Positions 17,923-26,933 of a DNA stretch of 64,000 nucleotides are shown here, piece after piece; the stretch's first letter is position 1, and the number at the start of each line of letters is the position of its first letter. The notes below the pieces were generated by a model, which worked only from the letters and a program-made list of their open reading frames with translations, was not told where the DNA came from and ran no database searches. Origin of the DNA: Polaribacter sp. (GTDB taxonomy: Bacteria > Bacteroidota > Bacteroidia > Flavobacteriales > Flavobacteriaceae); the NCBI GenBank assembly GCA_029250685.1, contig JAQXEU010000053.1:1-64000 (forward strand), in the 5' to 3' direction. The position numbers and the translations under genes are program-made.

Positions 17923-19555
17923 GAATTTAAAATTTATTGTAAAACTATTGATTGGTTTAATGTTGATCAACTTCTTAGGAAATCAATTCTATAAACGTTT
18001 TGATTTAACTCAAGATCAACGCTATACATTAACAACTACAACAAAATCTATTGTAAATTCTGTTGACAAGGTTTTAAGTGTAAAAGTATATTTAGAAGGC
18101 GATTTTCCTGCGGAATTTAAACGCTTACAAATTGAAACCAAACAGTTTTTAGAAGAATTAAGAGCTGTGAATTCTAACATTAGAATTCAGTTTATAAATC
18201 CAGATGCTTTCAGAGAAGATTTAATCAAAAAAGGTTTTACACCAAGTAGATTAACTGTTGATGAAGGTGGTAAATTATCGGAAGCGATTATATTTCCTTG
18301 GGCAGAAATTTCGTTTCAAAAGAAAGGATATTTAGTAAACTTATTACCAAGTTCTAATTCAAATTCACAAGACGAACAATTGCAAAATGCCGTTGGAAAT
18401 TTAGAATTTTCTTTTGCAAGCGCGATTAAAAATATCAGTCGAAAAAACAAGCAAAAAATTGCAATTCTTGCAGGAAATGGTGAATTAGAAGATCAATATT
18501 TATATAGTTTTCTAAAAGATGTTTCTAGTAAATATAGCTTAGCGAAATTCACGTTAGATTCTGTACTTACAAATCCGCAAAAAACATTGCAAGATTTAAC
18601 GAGTTTTGATTTAGCAATTATTGCAAAACCAACGTTGAAGTTTTCTGACAACGAAAAATTAACGCTAGATCAGTTCATTATAAATGGTGGAAAAACACTT
18701 TGGATGATTGACAATGTGCAAGCAGAACAAGACAGTTTATTACAAACGGGGAAAATGTTGGCGTATCCAAGAGATTTGAATTTAACAGATTTATTATTTG
18801 CATATGGTGTTCGAATTAACACCAGTTTAATTAAAGATTCTTATGCCGCGAAAATTCCGTTAGCAACCGGAAATGTTGGCAATCAAACACAATTTCAATA
18901 TTTACCTTGGAATTTTCATCCGTTGGTGAATGGAAATAGAAATCATCCAATTACAAAAAATATTCGTCCAGTTCGTTTACAGTTTACGACGCAAATTGAC
19001 ACCTTAAAAAACAACATCAAGAAAACACCTTTATTAGCAACTTCTTTATTGTCAGGAAAATTTGGAACTCCCAATTTTATCGATTTGAGAACCATTGCTG
19101 ATGATCATAATCCAAATGATTATAGAAGCGGAAAACAATTAACTGCAGTTTTGTTAGAAGGCGAATTTAATTCGGCTTACAAAAACAGAGTTCAACCTTT
19201 TAAAACACCACTTTTTAAAGCACAAGGTTCAGCAAATAAAATGGTTGTAATTGCTGATGGAGACATCGGTAAAAACCAACTTTTAAAGAATCAACCCTAC
19301 GATTTATCAACTGATAAATGGACGCAAGAAACTTTCGGAAACAAAGAATTTTTACTAAATACAATTGATTATTTATTAGATGATGATGGCTTGATTAACT
19401 TAAGGAATAAATCTCTTAAAATTAATTTATTAGACAAACAAAAAGCTTTTGAAGAGCGTTCTTTTTGGCAATTTTTCAATGTGCTTTTACCGTTGTTATT
19501 ATTAGCAGTTTTCGGATTTGTTTTCAATTATATCAGAAAAAGAAAATACACCTAA
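17915..19555 (+). CDS. gldG: Gliding motility-associated ABC substrate-binding protein GldG
   Basis: A 546-residue protein with an N-terminal membrane anchor (about 8-25), a large periplasmic domain of the GldG/ABC_transp_aux type and a C-terminal membrane segment (about 520-540) ending in basic RKRKYT. The motif NFLGNQFYKRFDLTQDQRYT near the N-terminus is a GldG hallmark. It partners with GldF and GldA. The overlap with gldF implies coupled translation. A weak hairpin follows before the convergent aquaporin gene. Confidence 0.94.
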   Translation: MSKNLKFIVKLLIGLMLINFLGNQFYKRFDLTQDQRYTLTTTTKSIVNSVDKVLSVKVYLEGDFPAEFKRLQIETKQFLEELRAVNSNIRIQFINPDAFREDLIKKGFTPSRLTVDEGGKLSEAIIFPWAEISFQKKGYLVNLLPSSNSNSQDEQLQNAVGNLEFSFASAIKNISRKNKQKIAILAGNGELEDQYLYSFLKDVSSKYSLAKFTLDSVLTNPQKTLQDLTSFDLAIIAKPTLKFSDNEKLTLDQFIINGGKTLWMIDNVQAEQDSLLQTGKMLAYPRDLNLTDLLFAYGVRINTSLIKDSYAAKIPLATGNVGNQTQFQYLPWNFHPLVNGNRNHPITKNIRPVRLQFTTQIDTLKNNIKKTPLLATSLLSGKFGTPNFIDLRTIADDHNPNDYRSGKQLTAVLLEGEFNSAYKNRVQPFKTPLFKAQGSANKMVVIADGDIGKNQLLKNQPYDLSTDKWTQETFGNKEFLLNTIDYLLDDDGLINLRNKSLKINLLDKQKAFEERSFWQFFNVLLPLLLLAVFGFVFNYIRKRKYT

Positions 19556-19593
19556 TATGTTTTCTTAATTCCTTTTCGGAATGACAAATGATG

Positions 19594-20256
19594 CTAACAA
19601 CCTTCGTCGCAACAATTATCATCCTTTACCAACTTACAAGAAATAACGGCTAATAAAGCACCAATAATTGGCGCAGCAATATATAACCATAAATGTTCAT
19701 AATGTCCAGAAACAATTGCTGGCGCAATAGAACGCGCAGGATTCATAGAAGCTTTTGTCATTGGTCCTGCAAACATTGCTTCTAACAAAACAACGCCACC
19801 AATGGCAATTCCTGCCATCGTTCCAACTTCCTTACTTCCTGTAGAAACGTTGATGATTACCAACATTAAAAAGTAGGCTAAAATCAATTCTAACACAAAT
19901 GCGCGCCACATATCTAACGTGGGAATTGTCGCTCCATAAAACTCAGATTCTGGGAATAAAAACCACAAAATTAAACTTGCGGTTAAAGCGCCTAAAATTT
20001 GTACAAAAATAAATTTCGGAACTTCTTTCCAAGGAAATTTTTTAGCATATGCAAAAGCGATTGTAACAGCCGGATTAAAATGTGCGCCAGAAATCTCTCC
20101 GAAAGCATAAATCATCGCCATAACAATTAACCCCCAAGTAATTGCAATACCAACATGCGTAACATCACCACCAGTAACTTCGTTTATAGTCATCGCCCCA
20201 GTTCCACAAAAAATCATGGCAAAAGTTCCAATAAATTCAGAAATATATTTTTTCAT
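19594..20256 (-). CDS. Aquaporin/MIP family channel
   Basis: A 220-residue major intrinsic protein with six membrane helices and both half-helix NPA boxes: HFNPAVTIAF (about residue 60) and SMNPARSIAPAI (about residue 171). It should conduct water or small neutral solutes such as glycerol. The C-terminal tail is unusual, ending in KDDNCCDEGC: three cysteines in an acidic context that could bind metal or be redox-sensitive. It is convergent with gldG. A matching -7 box is at 20277-20284. Confidence 0.93.
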   Translation of the reverse strand: MKKYISEFIGTFAMIFCGTGAMTINEVTGGDVTHVGIAITWGLIVMAMIYAFGEISGAHFNPAVTIAFAYAKKFPWKEVPKFIFVQILGALTASLILWFLFPESEFYGATIPTLDMWRAFVLELILAYFLMLVIINVSTGSKEVGTMAGIAIGGVVLLEAMFAGPMTKASMNPARSIAPAIVSGHYEHLWLYIAAPIIGALLAVISCKLVKDDNCCDEGC

Positions 20257-20276
20257 TGTATAAATTCTAATTTTGG

Positions 20277-20284
20277 CAAATATA
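20277..20284 (-). promoter_or_regulatory. Candidate -7 box for the aquaporin gene
   Basis: On the minus strand this reads TATATTTG, an exact TAnnTTTG match, about 20 bases upstream of the ATG at 20256. A TTG further upstream is only 12 bases away, too close for a standard -33. Confidence 0.4.
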
Positions 20285-20397
20285 CAATCTCTATGACAAC
20301 TTATTCTGAATAATTTCTTGTCAGAAAAAATATCAAATTGGTAAATTGTAACAAATGCATTATCTTTTCGTCGTTTTTAAAAAGAACATCATCAATA

Positions 20398-21639
20398 ATG
20401 AAGCAATTAAAACCAATTATTTTCAGCTTACTTTTAGTTATTTCTGTTTTTTCAGGATTTAAAATGCACAAAAGTGAACAAGCGCTACAACAATATAAAA
20501 ACGATTTAATTGAACTTTCTAATGTTACCTACGGAATTTTAAACGTTGATACTTGGGAGAATCTATTGGCAGATATTATTGTTAGCAAGTTAGATGATTT
20601 TGATAGCGATGAAGGTGACGGTGAAGAAATGAAGCAAAGTATTTCTGTTCTATTAAAAACCTTAATTGATGATTATGAAAAAACGGTAGAGAAGAAAAAT
20701 TCTGGCGGACTTTTTGCTTCCGTAAAAAACTCATTATACGCTTCTGCTTTTGATGGAATCAGAGAAGATATCCCCGCATTGACAGACAAAGTAATGGCTT
20801 TTTTAGATGTAAAAAACAATAAAGAAGGCATCAAACAATACATTATTGTGTTGTTAAAAAAATACACAAGCGGTACTTTTGAAAGAACAGATTATTCAAA
20901 AGTAAATACGATTGTAGAAAATTATGAAGGTGAAAATAGCGATGCAACAGTTACTATTTTACATCAAAAATTAGCTAATGAAAATAACGCGAATCAAATT
21001 TACAAAGTACTTTTATTAATTTCTTTTTTAGGTTTTATCATTGCATTTTTCTTTTCTAAACATATTACTAAAGCTGATTATTTATTAGGAATTCTTTTTA
21101 GTTTCTTATTACTATTCTTAGGAATCTCTTTACCAATGATAGAAATTGACGCGCGAATTTCTGAAATGAGTTTTTCAATTTTAGAGGAAGCAATTAGTTT
21201 TAAAAATCAAGTATTATTCTACAAAAGCAAAAGTATTTACGAAGTTGTAACTTTAATGATGGCACAGAAAACTATTAGTTTAATAGTTGTTGGAAGTTTA
21301 ATTTTCTTGTTTAGTGTCTTATTTCCAATCACAAAATTGATTTCTTCGATTCTATATATAATCAACAAAAAATTAAAGGAAAATAAAATGATACAATTCT
21401 TTATTTTTAAAACAGGGAAATGGTCAATGGCAGATGTTTTTGTGATTGCAATTATGATGACTTTTATTGGATTTGAAGGAATAGTAAATGATCAATTAAG
21501 CCAGTTAAAAACAATTTCTGAATCAGTTGACATTTTAACAACAAATAACTCTAGTGTACTTTTCGGATTTTATGCTTTTACTGCTTTTGTAATTTTAAGC
21601 ATTGCTATTTCACACAGAATTCACAAAGAAAGAAGCTAA
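20398..21639 (+). CDS. Paraquat-inducible protein A (PqiA)-like membrane protein
   Basis: I take the ATG at 20398 (413 residues) because it gives a clean first membrane helix (KQLKPIIFSLLLVISVFSGF); an in-frame open region reaches back to 20338. A hydrophilic helical domain (about 40-195) is followed by membrane segments. The C-terminal half carries the PqiA-type block ILFSVLFPITKL then KTGKWSMADVFVIAIMM. PqiA-family proteins work in envelope lipid transport and stress with MCE proteins; no MCE gene is adjacent. The large extracytoplasmic domain is not typical of PqiA. Confidence 0.7.
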   Translation: MKQLKPIIFSLLLVISVFSGFKMHKSEQALQQYKNDLIELSNVTYGILNVDTWENLLADIIVSKLDDFDSDEGDGEEMKQSISVLLKTLIDDYEKTVEKKNSGGLFASVKNSLYASAFDGIREDIPALTDKVMAFLDVKNNKEGIKQYIIVLLKKYTSGTFERTDYSKVNTIVENYEGENSDATVTILHQKLANENNANQIYKVLLLISFLGFIIAFFFSKHITKADYLLGILFSFLLLFLGISLPMIEIDARISEMSFSILEEAISFKNQVLFYKSKSIYEVVTLMMAQKTISLIVVGSLIFLFSVLFPITKLISSILYIINKKLKENKMIQFFIFKTGKWSMADVFVIAIMMTFIGFEGIVNDQLSQLKTISESVDILTTNNSSVLFGFYAFTAFVILSIAISHRIHKERS

Positions 21640-21703
21640 CTTAAAACAATTGTACATTCATCTTTTTTGACTATTTTTAGTTTTTAATCTAAAAATCATC
21701 AAC

Positions 21704-21931
21704 ATGAAAACAATGACTTGCAATCAATTAGGTGGTGCTTGCGATCTTACTTTTAGTGCAAATACTTTTGAAGAAATTGCCCAACAAAGCAAACAACACG
21801 GAATGGACATGTTTCAAAAACAAGATGCAGCACATCTTGAAGCTATGGCAAAAATGCAAGACATGATGAAAGACCCAAACGCTATGCAAACTTGGTTTGA
21901 AAGCAAACGCAAAGAATTTGACGCGTTGTAA
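21704..21931 (+). CDS. DUF1059 domain small protein
   Basis: A 75-residue protein matching the DUF1059 family: it opens with MTCNQLGGACDLTFSANTFE, containing two cysteines, and has a helical middle part with AQQSKQHGMDMF. These are small, probably cytoplasmic proteins of unknown function. The methionine- and histidine-rich central part (HLEAMAKMQDMMKD) is notable and could bind metal. It appears monocistronic, about 80 bases before the dienelactone hydrolase. Confidence 0.85.
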   Translation: MKTMTCNQLGGACDLTFSANTFEEIAQQSKQHGMDMFQKQDAAHLEAMAKMQDMMKDPNAMQTWFESKRKEFDAL

Positions 21932-22012
21932 TTAACAAAAGCTTAGACACTTTTTATTCATATTAATTCAAATTTTGTAATTTTAGAAAACTTAATAACC
22001 AAAATAATTATC

Positions 22013-22900
22013 ATGAAAAAACTAACCAAAGAAGACATTAGTCCAGAAGTATTTGATTTATATGACGATTATGCACATAACAAAATTGACCGAAGAGGAT
22101 TTATAGAGAAGTTAGGAATCTACGCTGTTGCAGGAGTTACCGTTCCTGCTTTATTGAGTTTTATGTCGCCAAATTACAAAGATACCATGACGGTTTTATT
22201 TGATGATGATCGCATTGATTCTAATTACATCAATTACGATTCTCCAAAAGGTGGCGGAAGTATAAAAGGACTATTGTCAATTCCTGCAAACACAAAAGGA
22301 AAAGTTCCTGGAGTTGTTGTTGTACATGAAAATCGAGGATTGAACCCTTATATAGAAGATGTTGGACGAAGAACTGCTGTCGATGGTTTTATTTCGTTAG
22401 CGCCAGATGCTTTAACTCCGCTTGGTGGCTATCCTGGAAACGATGATGATGGAAGAACCATGCAACGCAAACGCGACCGTAATGAAATGTTAGAAGACTT
22501 TATTGCTGCGTATAATTATGTAAAAAACCATAAAGATTGCAATGGAAAAGTGGGGGTAGTTGGGTTTTGTTTCGGTGGATGGATTTCGAATATGATGGCA
22601 GTAAGAGTCCCAGATTTAGGAGCCGCTGTTCCTTATTACGGAAGACAGCCAAATGACGAAGAAGCGGCATTGGTTAAAGCACCTTTATTACTTCAATATG
22701 GAGAATTAGACAAAAGAGTAAATGCTGGCTGGAAAGCTTTTGAAACTATTTTAAAGAAAAATAATATTGAACATCAAGCACATTTTTATCCAAATGCGAA
22801 TCATGGTTTTCATAACAATACAACACCACGATTTAAAAGAGATGCTGCTGAATTATCTTGGAAAAGAACGATTGCTTTCTTTAAGAAGCATTTGTCTTAA
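22013..22900 (+). CDS. Dienelactone hydrolase family protein, exported
   Basis: A 295-residue alpha/beta hydrolase with an N-terminal Tat-like sequence (DRRGFIEKLGIYAVAGVTVPALL, about 26-48), so export is likely. The nucleophile is Cys186 in GFCFGGW, as in true dienelactone hydrolases; the other triad residues are probably D233 (GELDKR) and H264 (NANHGFHN). The substrate is unknown; relatives cleave cyclic esters. It is followed 6 bases later by the PAP2 gene, so the two are probably cotranscribed. Confidence 0.9.
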   Translation: MKKLTKEDISPEVFDLYDDYAHNKIDRRGFIEKLGIYAVAGVTVPALLSFMSPNYKDTMTVLFDDDRIDSNYINYDSPKGGGSIKGLLSIPANTKGKVPGVVVVHENRGLNPYIEDVGRRTAVDGFISLAPDALTPLGGYPGNDDDGRTMQRKRDRNEMLEDFIAAYNYVKNHKDCNGKVGVVGFCFGGWISNMMAVRVPDLGAAVPYYGRQPNDEEAALVKAPLLLQYGELDKRVNAGWKAFETILKKNNIEHQAHFYPNANHGFHNNTTPRFKRDAAELSWKRTIAFFKKHLS

Positions 22901-22906
22901 TATTTT

Positions 22907-23773
22907 ATGAATAGACTTATAAAAATTGATTTCCTTTTTTTAGGTTTTCTTTTAACGACGACAATTTTATTAATTTGTTCTTGGAATCAAACAGAAAATG
23001 TGATTGATTTATTAATCACTAGAGGAATAATTTTTGTAATCAGTATTGGGTTTATCTTTTTAAACCCAATATTAAAATCTTCAATATTCAGTCTGTTTAG
23101 AAATATTTATCCAGTATTATTTGCTGGATATTTTTATACAGAAACAGTACATTATAACAAACTTTTTTTTGATAATTTAGATTCCCTTTTCATACAAATG
23201 GATGAATGGCTATTTGGTTTTCAACCAAGTTTAGAATTCTCAAAAAACTTTTCTAGTTCTTGGTTCGCAGAGTTGATGTACTTCGGATATTTCTCTTTCT
23301 ATTTTATCATACTTGGGTTTATCATCATCATGTACTTCAAACACAAAAAGTTCTTTGTAGAAAATGTATTTAAAGTGACATTCTCTTTATTATTTTTCTA
23401 CTTTTTATTTGCAATTTTTCCATCTACTGGACCACAATTTTATTTCAATGAAATTGAAAGAGTCGTTCCAATGAATGGATTTATTTTTCAAGATATTATG
23501 CATGCAATTCAAGCTGGAGCAGAACAACCAACAGGTGCTTTTCCAAGTTCTCATGTTGGCGTAACAGTAGCAATCTTGATATTAGCCCAAAAAAAACTAC
23601 CGCTCTTTTTTAAGTTTTGTTTACCTCTAACAGTCATTTTAATTTTATCAACCGTTTACATCAAAGCACATTACGCTGTTGATGCTGTTTTCGGACTTTT
23701 AATTGCGCCAATTATAGTATATTTAGCAACTATTATGTACAATTATCCTCCAAAAAAGAAACTCATCAACTAA
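22907..23773 (+). CDS. PAP2 family membrane phosphatase
   Basis: A 288-residue integral membrane protein with about seven hydrophobic helices. The PAP2 motifs 2 and 3 are visible: GAFPSSHVGVTVAI near residue 205 (the SH pair) and KAHYAVDAVFGLLIAP near residue 250 (catalytic His). A motif resembling STGPQF precedes them. It likely dephosphorylates a lipid phosphate such as phosphatidate or an isoprenoid diphosphate in the inner membrane. It is followed by the acyltransferase-like gene after 8 bases. Confidence 0.9.
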   Translation: MNRLIKIDFLFLGFLLTTTILLICSWNQTENVIDLLITRGIIFVISIGFIFLNPILKSSIFSLFRNIYPVLFAGYFYTETVHYNKLFFDNLDSLFIQMDEWLFGFQPSLEFSKNFSSSWFAELMYFGYFSFYFIILGFIIIMYFKHKKFFVENVFKVTFSLLFFYFLFAIFPSTGPQFYFNEIERVVPMNGFIFQDIMHAIQAGAEQPTGAFPSSHVGVTVAILILAQKKLPLFFKFCLPLTVILILSTVYIKAHYAVDAVFGLLIAPIIVYLATIMYNYPPKKKLIN

Positions 23774-23781
23774 CAAATTTT

Positions 23782-24900
23782 ATGATTCATCTTAGAGAAG
23801 TTGTTCATTATAAAGATTTAAAAACCTTTATAAAACTACCTTATATAATTCACAAAAATCACAAAGAATGGTTGCCGCCGTTATTAACTGATGAATATAA
23901 AATCTTTGATAAAAAGAAAAATCATTCTTTTGAACATTGCGATACTATTATGTATTTAGCAATCAAGAACGGGGAATTTGTTGGGCGAATTATGGGAATA
24001 ATCAATCATGCATACAACAAAGGAAACAGCGAGAAAAATGTTCGCTTTTTTGCTTTAGAATGTTATGATGATGCTGAAGTTTTCGACAAGTTAATTGAAG
24101 CAGTTGAAATTTGGGGAAGAGAACATGAAATGGAAAACATTGTGGGACCTTTAGGTTTTTCTGATAAAGATCCACAAGGTTTTTTATTGGAAGGATTTGA
24201 TGATCCTATGACAGTAATGGTAACTAATTGTAGTTTTGAATACATGATTTCTCATTCTGAAAGAAATGGTTATCAAAAGAAAATCGATTTATTTCAATAT
24301 AGAGTCCAATTAAAAGATAAAACACCGGAAATCTATCTAAAAATTGCAGAAAGGGTTAAATCTAGAGGTTTTAAAGTGGTAGAATTCACGAAATCAAAAG
24401 AATTAAAACCTTATGTGAAAACGGTATTCGATTTAATCAACGAAACTTACACAGATATTTACGGATTTGCGCCTTTAGATGACATAGAAGCAAAAGAATT
24501 TTCTGATCGTTTTTTACCATTGTTAAATCCAAACTATCTCAAATTAGTTAAAGACAAAGATGATGTTGTTGTGGCATTTTTAGTTGCGATGCCAAATATT
24601 ACGAGTGGTTTTAGAAAAGCAAACGGAAGGTTATTACCTTTTGGCTTTTTACACCTTTTAAAAGCGTTAAAAACTGCAACACAATTAGACATGTTATTAG
24701 GATGTGTGAAACAAAATATTCGTAATTTCGGATTGGAGGCTTTAATGGCTGTTGCATTATTTGATTCTGCAAGAGAAGGAAATCTAACTGTGATGGATAG
24801 TCACGTAACTATGGAAGGAAACAAACAAATGCGTGCAACATACGAACGTATGAATCATGAGATTTACAAGAAATATAGAATTTTCGAAAAAAGATTATGA
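23782..24900 (+). CDS. YghO-like GNAT-fold acyltransferase
   Basis: A 372-residue soluble protein. The N-terminal part (KLPYIIHKNHKEWLPPLLTDE) and the GPLGFSDKDPQGFLLEGFDD block resemble E. coli YghO and related GNAT-fold proteins. A second half with FLVAMPNITSGFRKANGRLLP then LMAVALFDSAREGNLTVMDS follows. I infer N- or O-acyltransferase activity on a lipid or small molecule, but no catalytic residues can be confirmed. The stop overlaps the MFS start (ATGA), so they are coupled. Confidence 0.7.
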   Translation: MIHLREVVHYKDLKTFIKLPYIIHKNHKEWLPPLLTDEYKIFDKKKNHSFEHCDTIMYLAIKNGEFVGRIMGIINHAYNKGNSEKNVRFFALECYDDAEVFDKLIEAVEIWGREHEMENIVGPLGFSDKDPQGFLLEGFDDPMTVMVTNCSFEYMISHSERNGYQKKIDLFQYRVQLKDKTPEIYLKIAERVKSRGFKVVEFTKSKELKPYVKTVFDLINETYTDIYGFAPLDDIEAKEFSDRFLPLLNPNYLKLVKDKDDVVVAFLVAMPNITSGFRKANGRLLPFGFLHLLKALKTATQLDMLLGCVKQNIRNFGLEALMAVALFDSAREGNLTVMDSHVTMEGNKQMRATYERMNHEIYKKYRIFEKRL

Positions 24901-26099
24901 GTAACAAACCAACACTTGGATTAAAAGAAAACTGGATTCAGTTTACAATTCTTGTTATTGTAAATGCATTTGTTGGTGGAATGGTTGGTTTAGAGCGTAC
25001 CATTTTTCCAAAATTTGCTGAACTCGAATTTGGGGTTGCTTCTAAAACAGCAATGCTTTCTTTTATCATTGCCTTCGGAATTACAAAAGCAATAACCAAT
25101 TACTTCACAGGAAAACTAGCCAATAAATACGGGCGAAAAAACCTATTGATTTTAGGTTGGATATTTGCATTGCCAATTCCGTTTATTTTAATGAATGCTA
25201 ATCATTGGAACTGGGTAATCTTCGCTAATGTTTTATTGGGAATTAATCAAGGATTAACTTGGAGTAGTACTGTTGTGATGAAAATTGATTTGGTTGGTGA
25301 AAAAGACAGTGGTTTAGCAATGGGAATCAACGAATTTGCTGGTTATTTTGCAGTTGGCGTTGTGGCGTTTTTAACCGGAATTGTTGCGCAGAATTACGGA
25401 ATTACTCCGTATCCTTTTTACCTCGGGATTGGAATTTCTGTAGTAGGGTTATTACTTTCAATTTTGTTTGTAAATGATACTCGAAAATTTGTCGATCAAG
25501 AACAAAAAATTGATACAAAAAATAGTTTAGAAAATGTTTTTATAGAAACTACATTCAAGAATAAAAACTTAAGTGCAATAACGCAAGCTGGTTTAGTGAA
25601 TAACTTGAATGACGGAATGATCTGGGGAATATTACCCATTTTATTATTCGATTTAAAATTCGACACAAAAAGTATTGCAATTATTGCTGCAGTGTATCCA
25701 ACAGTTTGGGGAATTGGGCAATTATTTACAGGAAAAATGTCAGATGTATATTCAAAAAAGAAAATGCTTTTTTGGGGAATGTTAATACAAGGTTTTGCAA
25801 TTATTTCAATAATTTATACAACAGGTTTTTTAAATTTAATTTTTATTGCAGCAGTTCTAGGGTTCGGAACGGCACTAGTGTATCCAACATTTTTATCTGC
25901 AATTGCTTCTACCACTACTCCAACACAACGTGCAGAAAGCATTGGTGTTTTTCGTTTATGGAGAGATTTAGGCTATGCAATTGGCGCCATTTTATCTGGA
26001 ATTATCGCTGATGTTTGGGGAATAGAATATGCAATTATAGCCATCGGAATTATAACAATTCTTTCGGCTCTTGTCATTAAGTTTAGAATGACTGAATAA
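24897..26099 (+). CDS. MFS transporter
   Basis: A 400-residue major facilitator superfamily protein with twelve predicted membrane helices. The loop 2-3 signature is visible as GKLANKYGRKNLLILG (about 74-89), and the equivalent in the second half is GKMSDVYSKKKMLFWG. The substrate is unknown. Its start overlaps the acyltransferase stop by 4 bases, so it may import or export that enzyme's product or a lipid intermediate. A bidirectional terminator follows at 26100-26121. Confidence 0.9.
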   Translation: MSNKPTLGLKENWIQFTILVIVNAFVGGMVGLERTIFPKFAELEFGVASKTAMLSFIIAFGITKAITNYFTGKLANKYGRKNLLILGWIFALPIPFILMNANHWNWVIFANVLLGINQGLTWSSTVVMKIDLVGEKDSGLAMGINEFAGYFAVGVVAFLTGIVAQNYGITPYPFYLGIGISVVGLLLSILFVNDTRKFVDQEQKIDTKNSLENVFIETTFKNKNLSAITQAGLVNNLNDGMIWGILPILLFDLKFDTKSIAIIAAVYPTVWGIGQLFTGKMSDVYSKKKMLFWGMLIQGFAIISIIYTTGFLNLIFIAAVLGFGTALVYPTFLSAIASTTTPTQRAESIGVFRLWRDLGYAIGAILSGIIADVWGIEYAIIAIGIITILSALVIKFRMTE

Positions 26100-26121
26100 A
26101 AAACAGCCTTCCGGCTGTTTT
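26100..26121. terminator. Bidirectional terminator
   Basis: A perfect 9-bp stem (AAAACAGCC / GGCTGTTTT) around a TTCC loop. A-rich on one side and T-rich on the other, it can end transcription of both convergent genes. Confidence 0.85.
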
Positions 26122-26124
26122 GTA

Positions 26125-26325
26125 TTAATCGTTGTCTTCTAAAGTAAATATATTTTCTACTGGTTCTTTAAACAATCTTGCAATTTTTAAAGCTAATACT
26201 GTCGATGGAACATACTTTCCTTTCTCAATGGCGTTTATAGATTGTCTTGTTACTCCAATCTTCTCTGCTAAATCTGCCTGCGTTAAATCATGCATAGCCC
26301 GTTGTACTTTTAATCTATTCTTCAT
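26125..26325 (-). CDS. XRE/Cro-type transcriptional regulator, short
   Basis: A 66-residue DNA-binding protein that is almost only a helix-turn-helix: LTQADLAEKIGVTRQSINAIEKGKYVPS is the classical HTH_3 motif, with helix 3 in VTRQSINAIE. No extra sensing domain is present. It follows the membrane-protein gene at 26315 with an 11-base overlap, the common arrangement of small YozG-like regulators with a membrane partner. The target is probably its own promoter. Confidence 0.93.
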   Translation of the reverse strand: MKNRLKVQRAMHDLTQADLAEKIGVTRQSINAIEKGKYVPSTVLALKIARLFKEPVENIFTLEDND

Positions 26326-26785
26326 TACGTAGATATTTAGATTTTAAGGCGGTAAATCGAATTACAAAAAATACTAAAGGTGTAAACATATTAAAAAATA
26401 ATATGTGTAGGAAACTCGTGTCATATACAAAAAGAATTGCAACTAACAGAATGCTATAATTTACAATTAATGCCCAAACTAACGAATCTTTTCTAAGCTT
26501 ATAAATAAACTCATCTTCAATTTTCTCTTTTGTAAAACCAACTAAGAATCCACCAACAATGATAAATATTGAAACCAATTCATCAAACACTCCGTTTTCA
26601 ACAATTTTAAAAAAAGAAGAATCTTTAAAAATTTGATCATCGTAAATAGATAACACTTTAATTTTTAAATACTCACTAGCATCAAAATCTGTGACATAAA
26701 TAATGAGTCCTCCTAAAATACCAAGTGTAAATAGTATCCAACCCAGCGTTTTGTATTTGTTTGGCAATAAATAATTTGTTTCCAT
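26315..26785 (-). CDS. Small membrane protein paired with the XRE regulator
   Basis: A 156-residue protein with four predicted membrane helices (near residues 12-32, 65-85, 100-120 and 125-145) and a charged region between helices 1 and 2. I see no known motif. The 11-base overlap with the downstream XRE gene shows that the two are translated together. Such pairs are frequent in Bacteroidota and Firmicutes. A -7 box is at 26812-26819. Confidence 0.75.
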   Translation of the reverse strand: METNYLLPNKYKTLGWILFTLGILGGLIIYVTDFDASEYLKIKVLSIYDDQIFKDSSFFKIVENGVFDELVSIFIIVGGFLVGFTKEKIEDEFIYKLRKDSLVWALIVNYSILLVAILFVYDTSFLHILFFNMFTPLVFFVIRFTALKSKYLRNEE

Positions 26786-26811
26786 TTCTCTGTTATTTAA
26801 ATATTAAAACA

Positions 26812-26819
26812 CAAATGTA
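26812..26819 (-). promoter_or_regulatory. Candidate -7 box for the membrane protein/XRE operon
   Basis: On the minus strand it reads TACATTTG, matching TAnnTTTG, 26 bases upstream of the ATG at 26785. No well-spaced -33 TTG. Confidence 0.35.
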
Positions 26820-26885
26820 ATGAAAATATTACAAAATGTATAGTTTTCTTTACTTTTTGATTAGAAAACATTACAATGTTTAAAT

Positions 26886-26913
26886 AAAAAAAGGCAGTAA
26901 CTGAGTTACTGCC
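26886..26913 (-). terminator. Intrinsic terminator of the PIG-L/symporter operon
   Basis: On the minus strand an 8-bp GC-rich stem (GGCAGTAA / TTACTGCC) with a 5-base loop is followed by seven T. It lies 20 bases after the symporter stop codon. Confidence 0.85.
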
Positions 26914-26933
26914 AGGTATTTAAGTTTAAAAAA

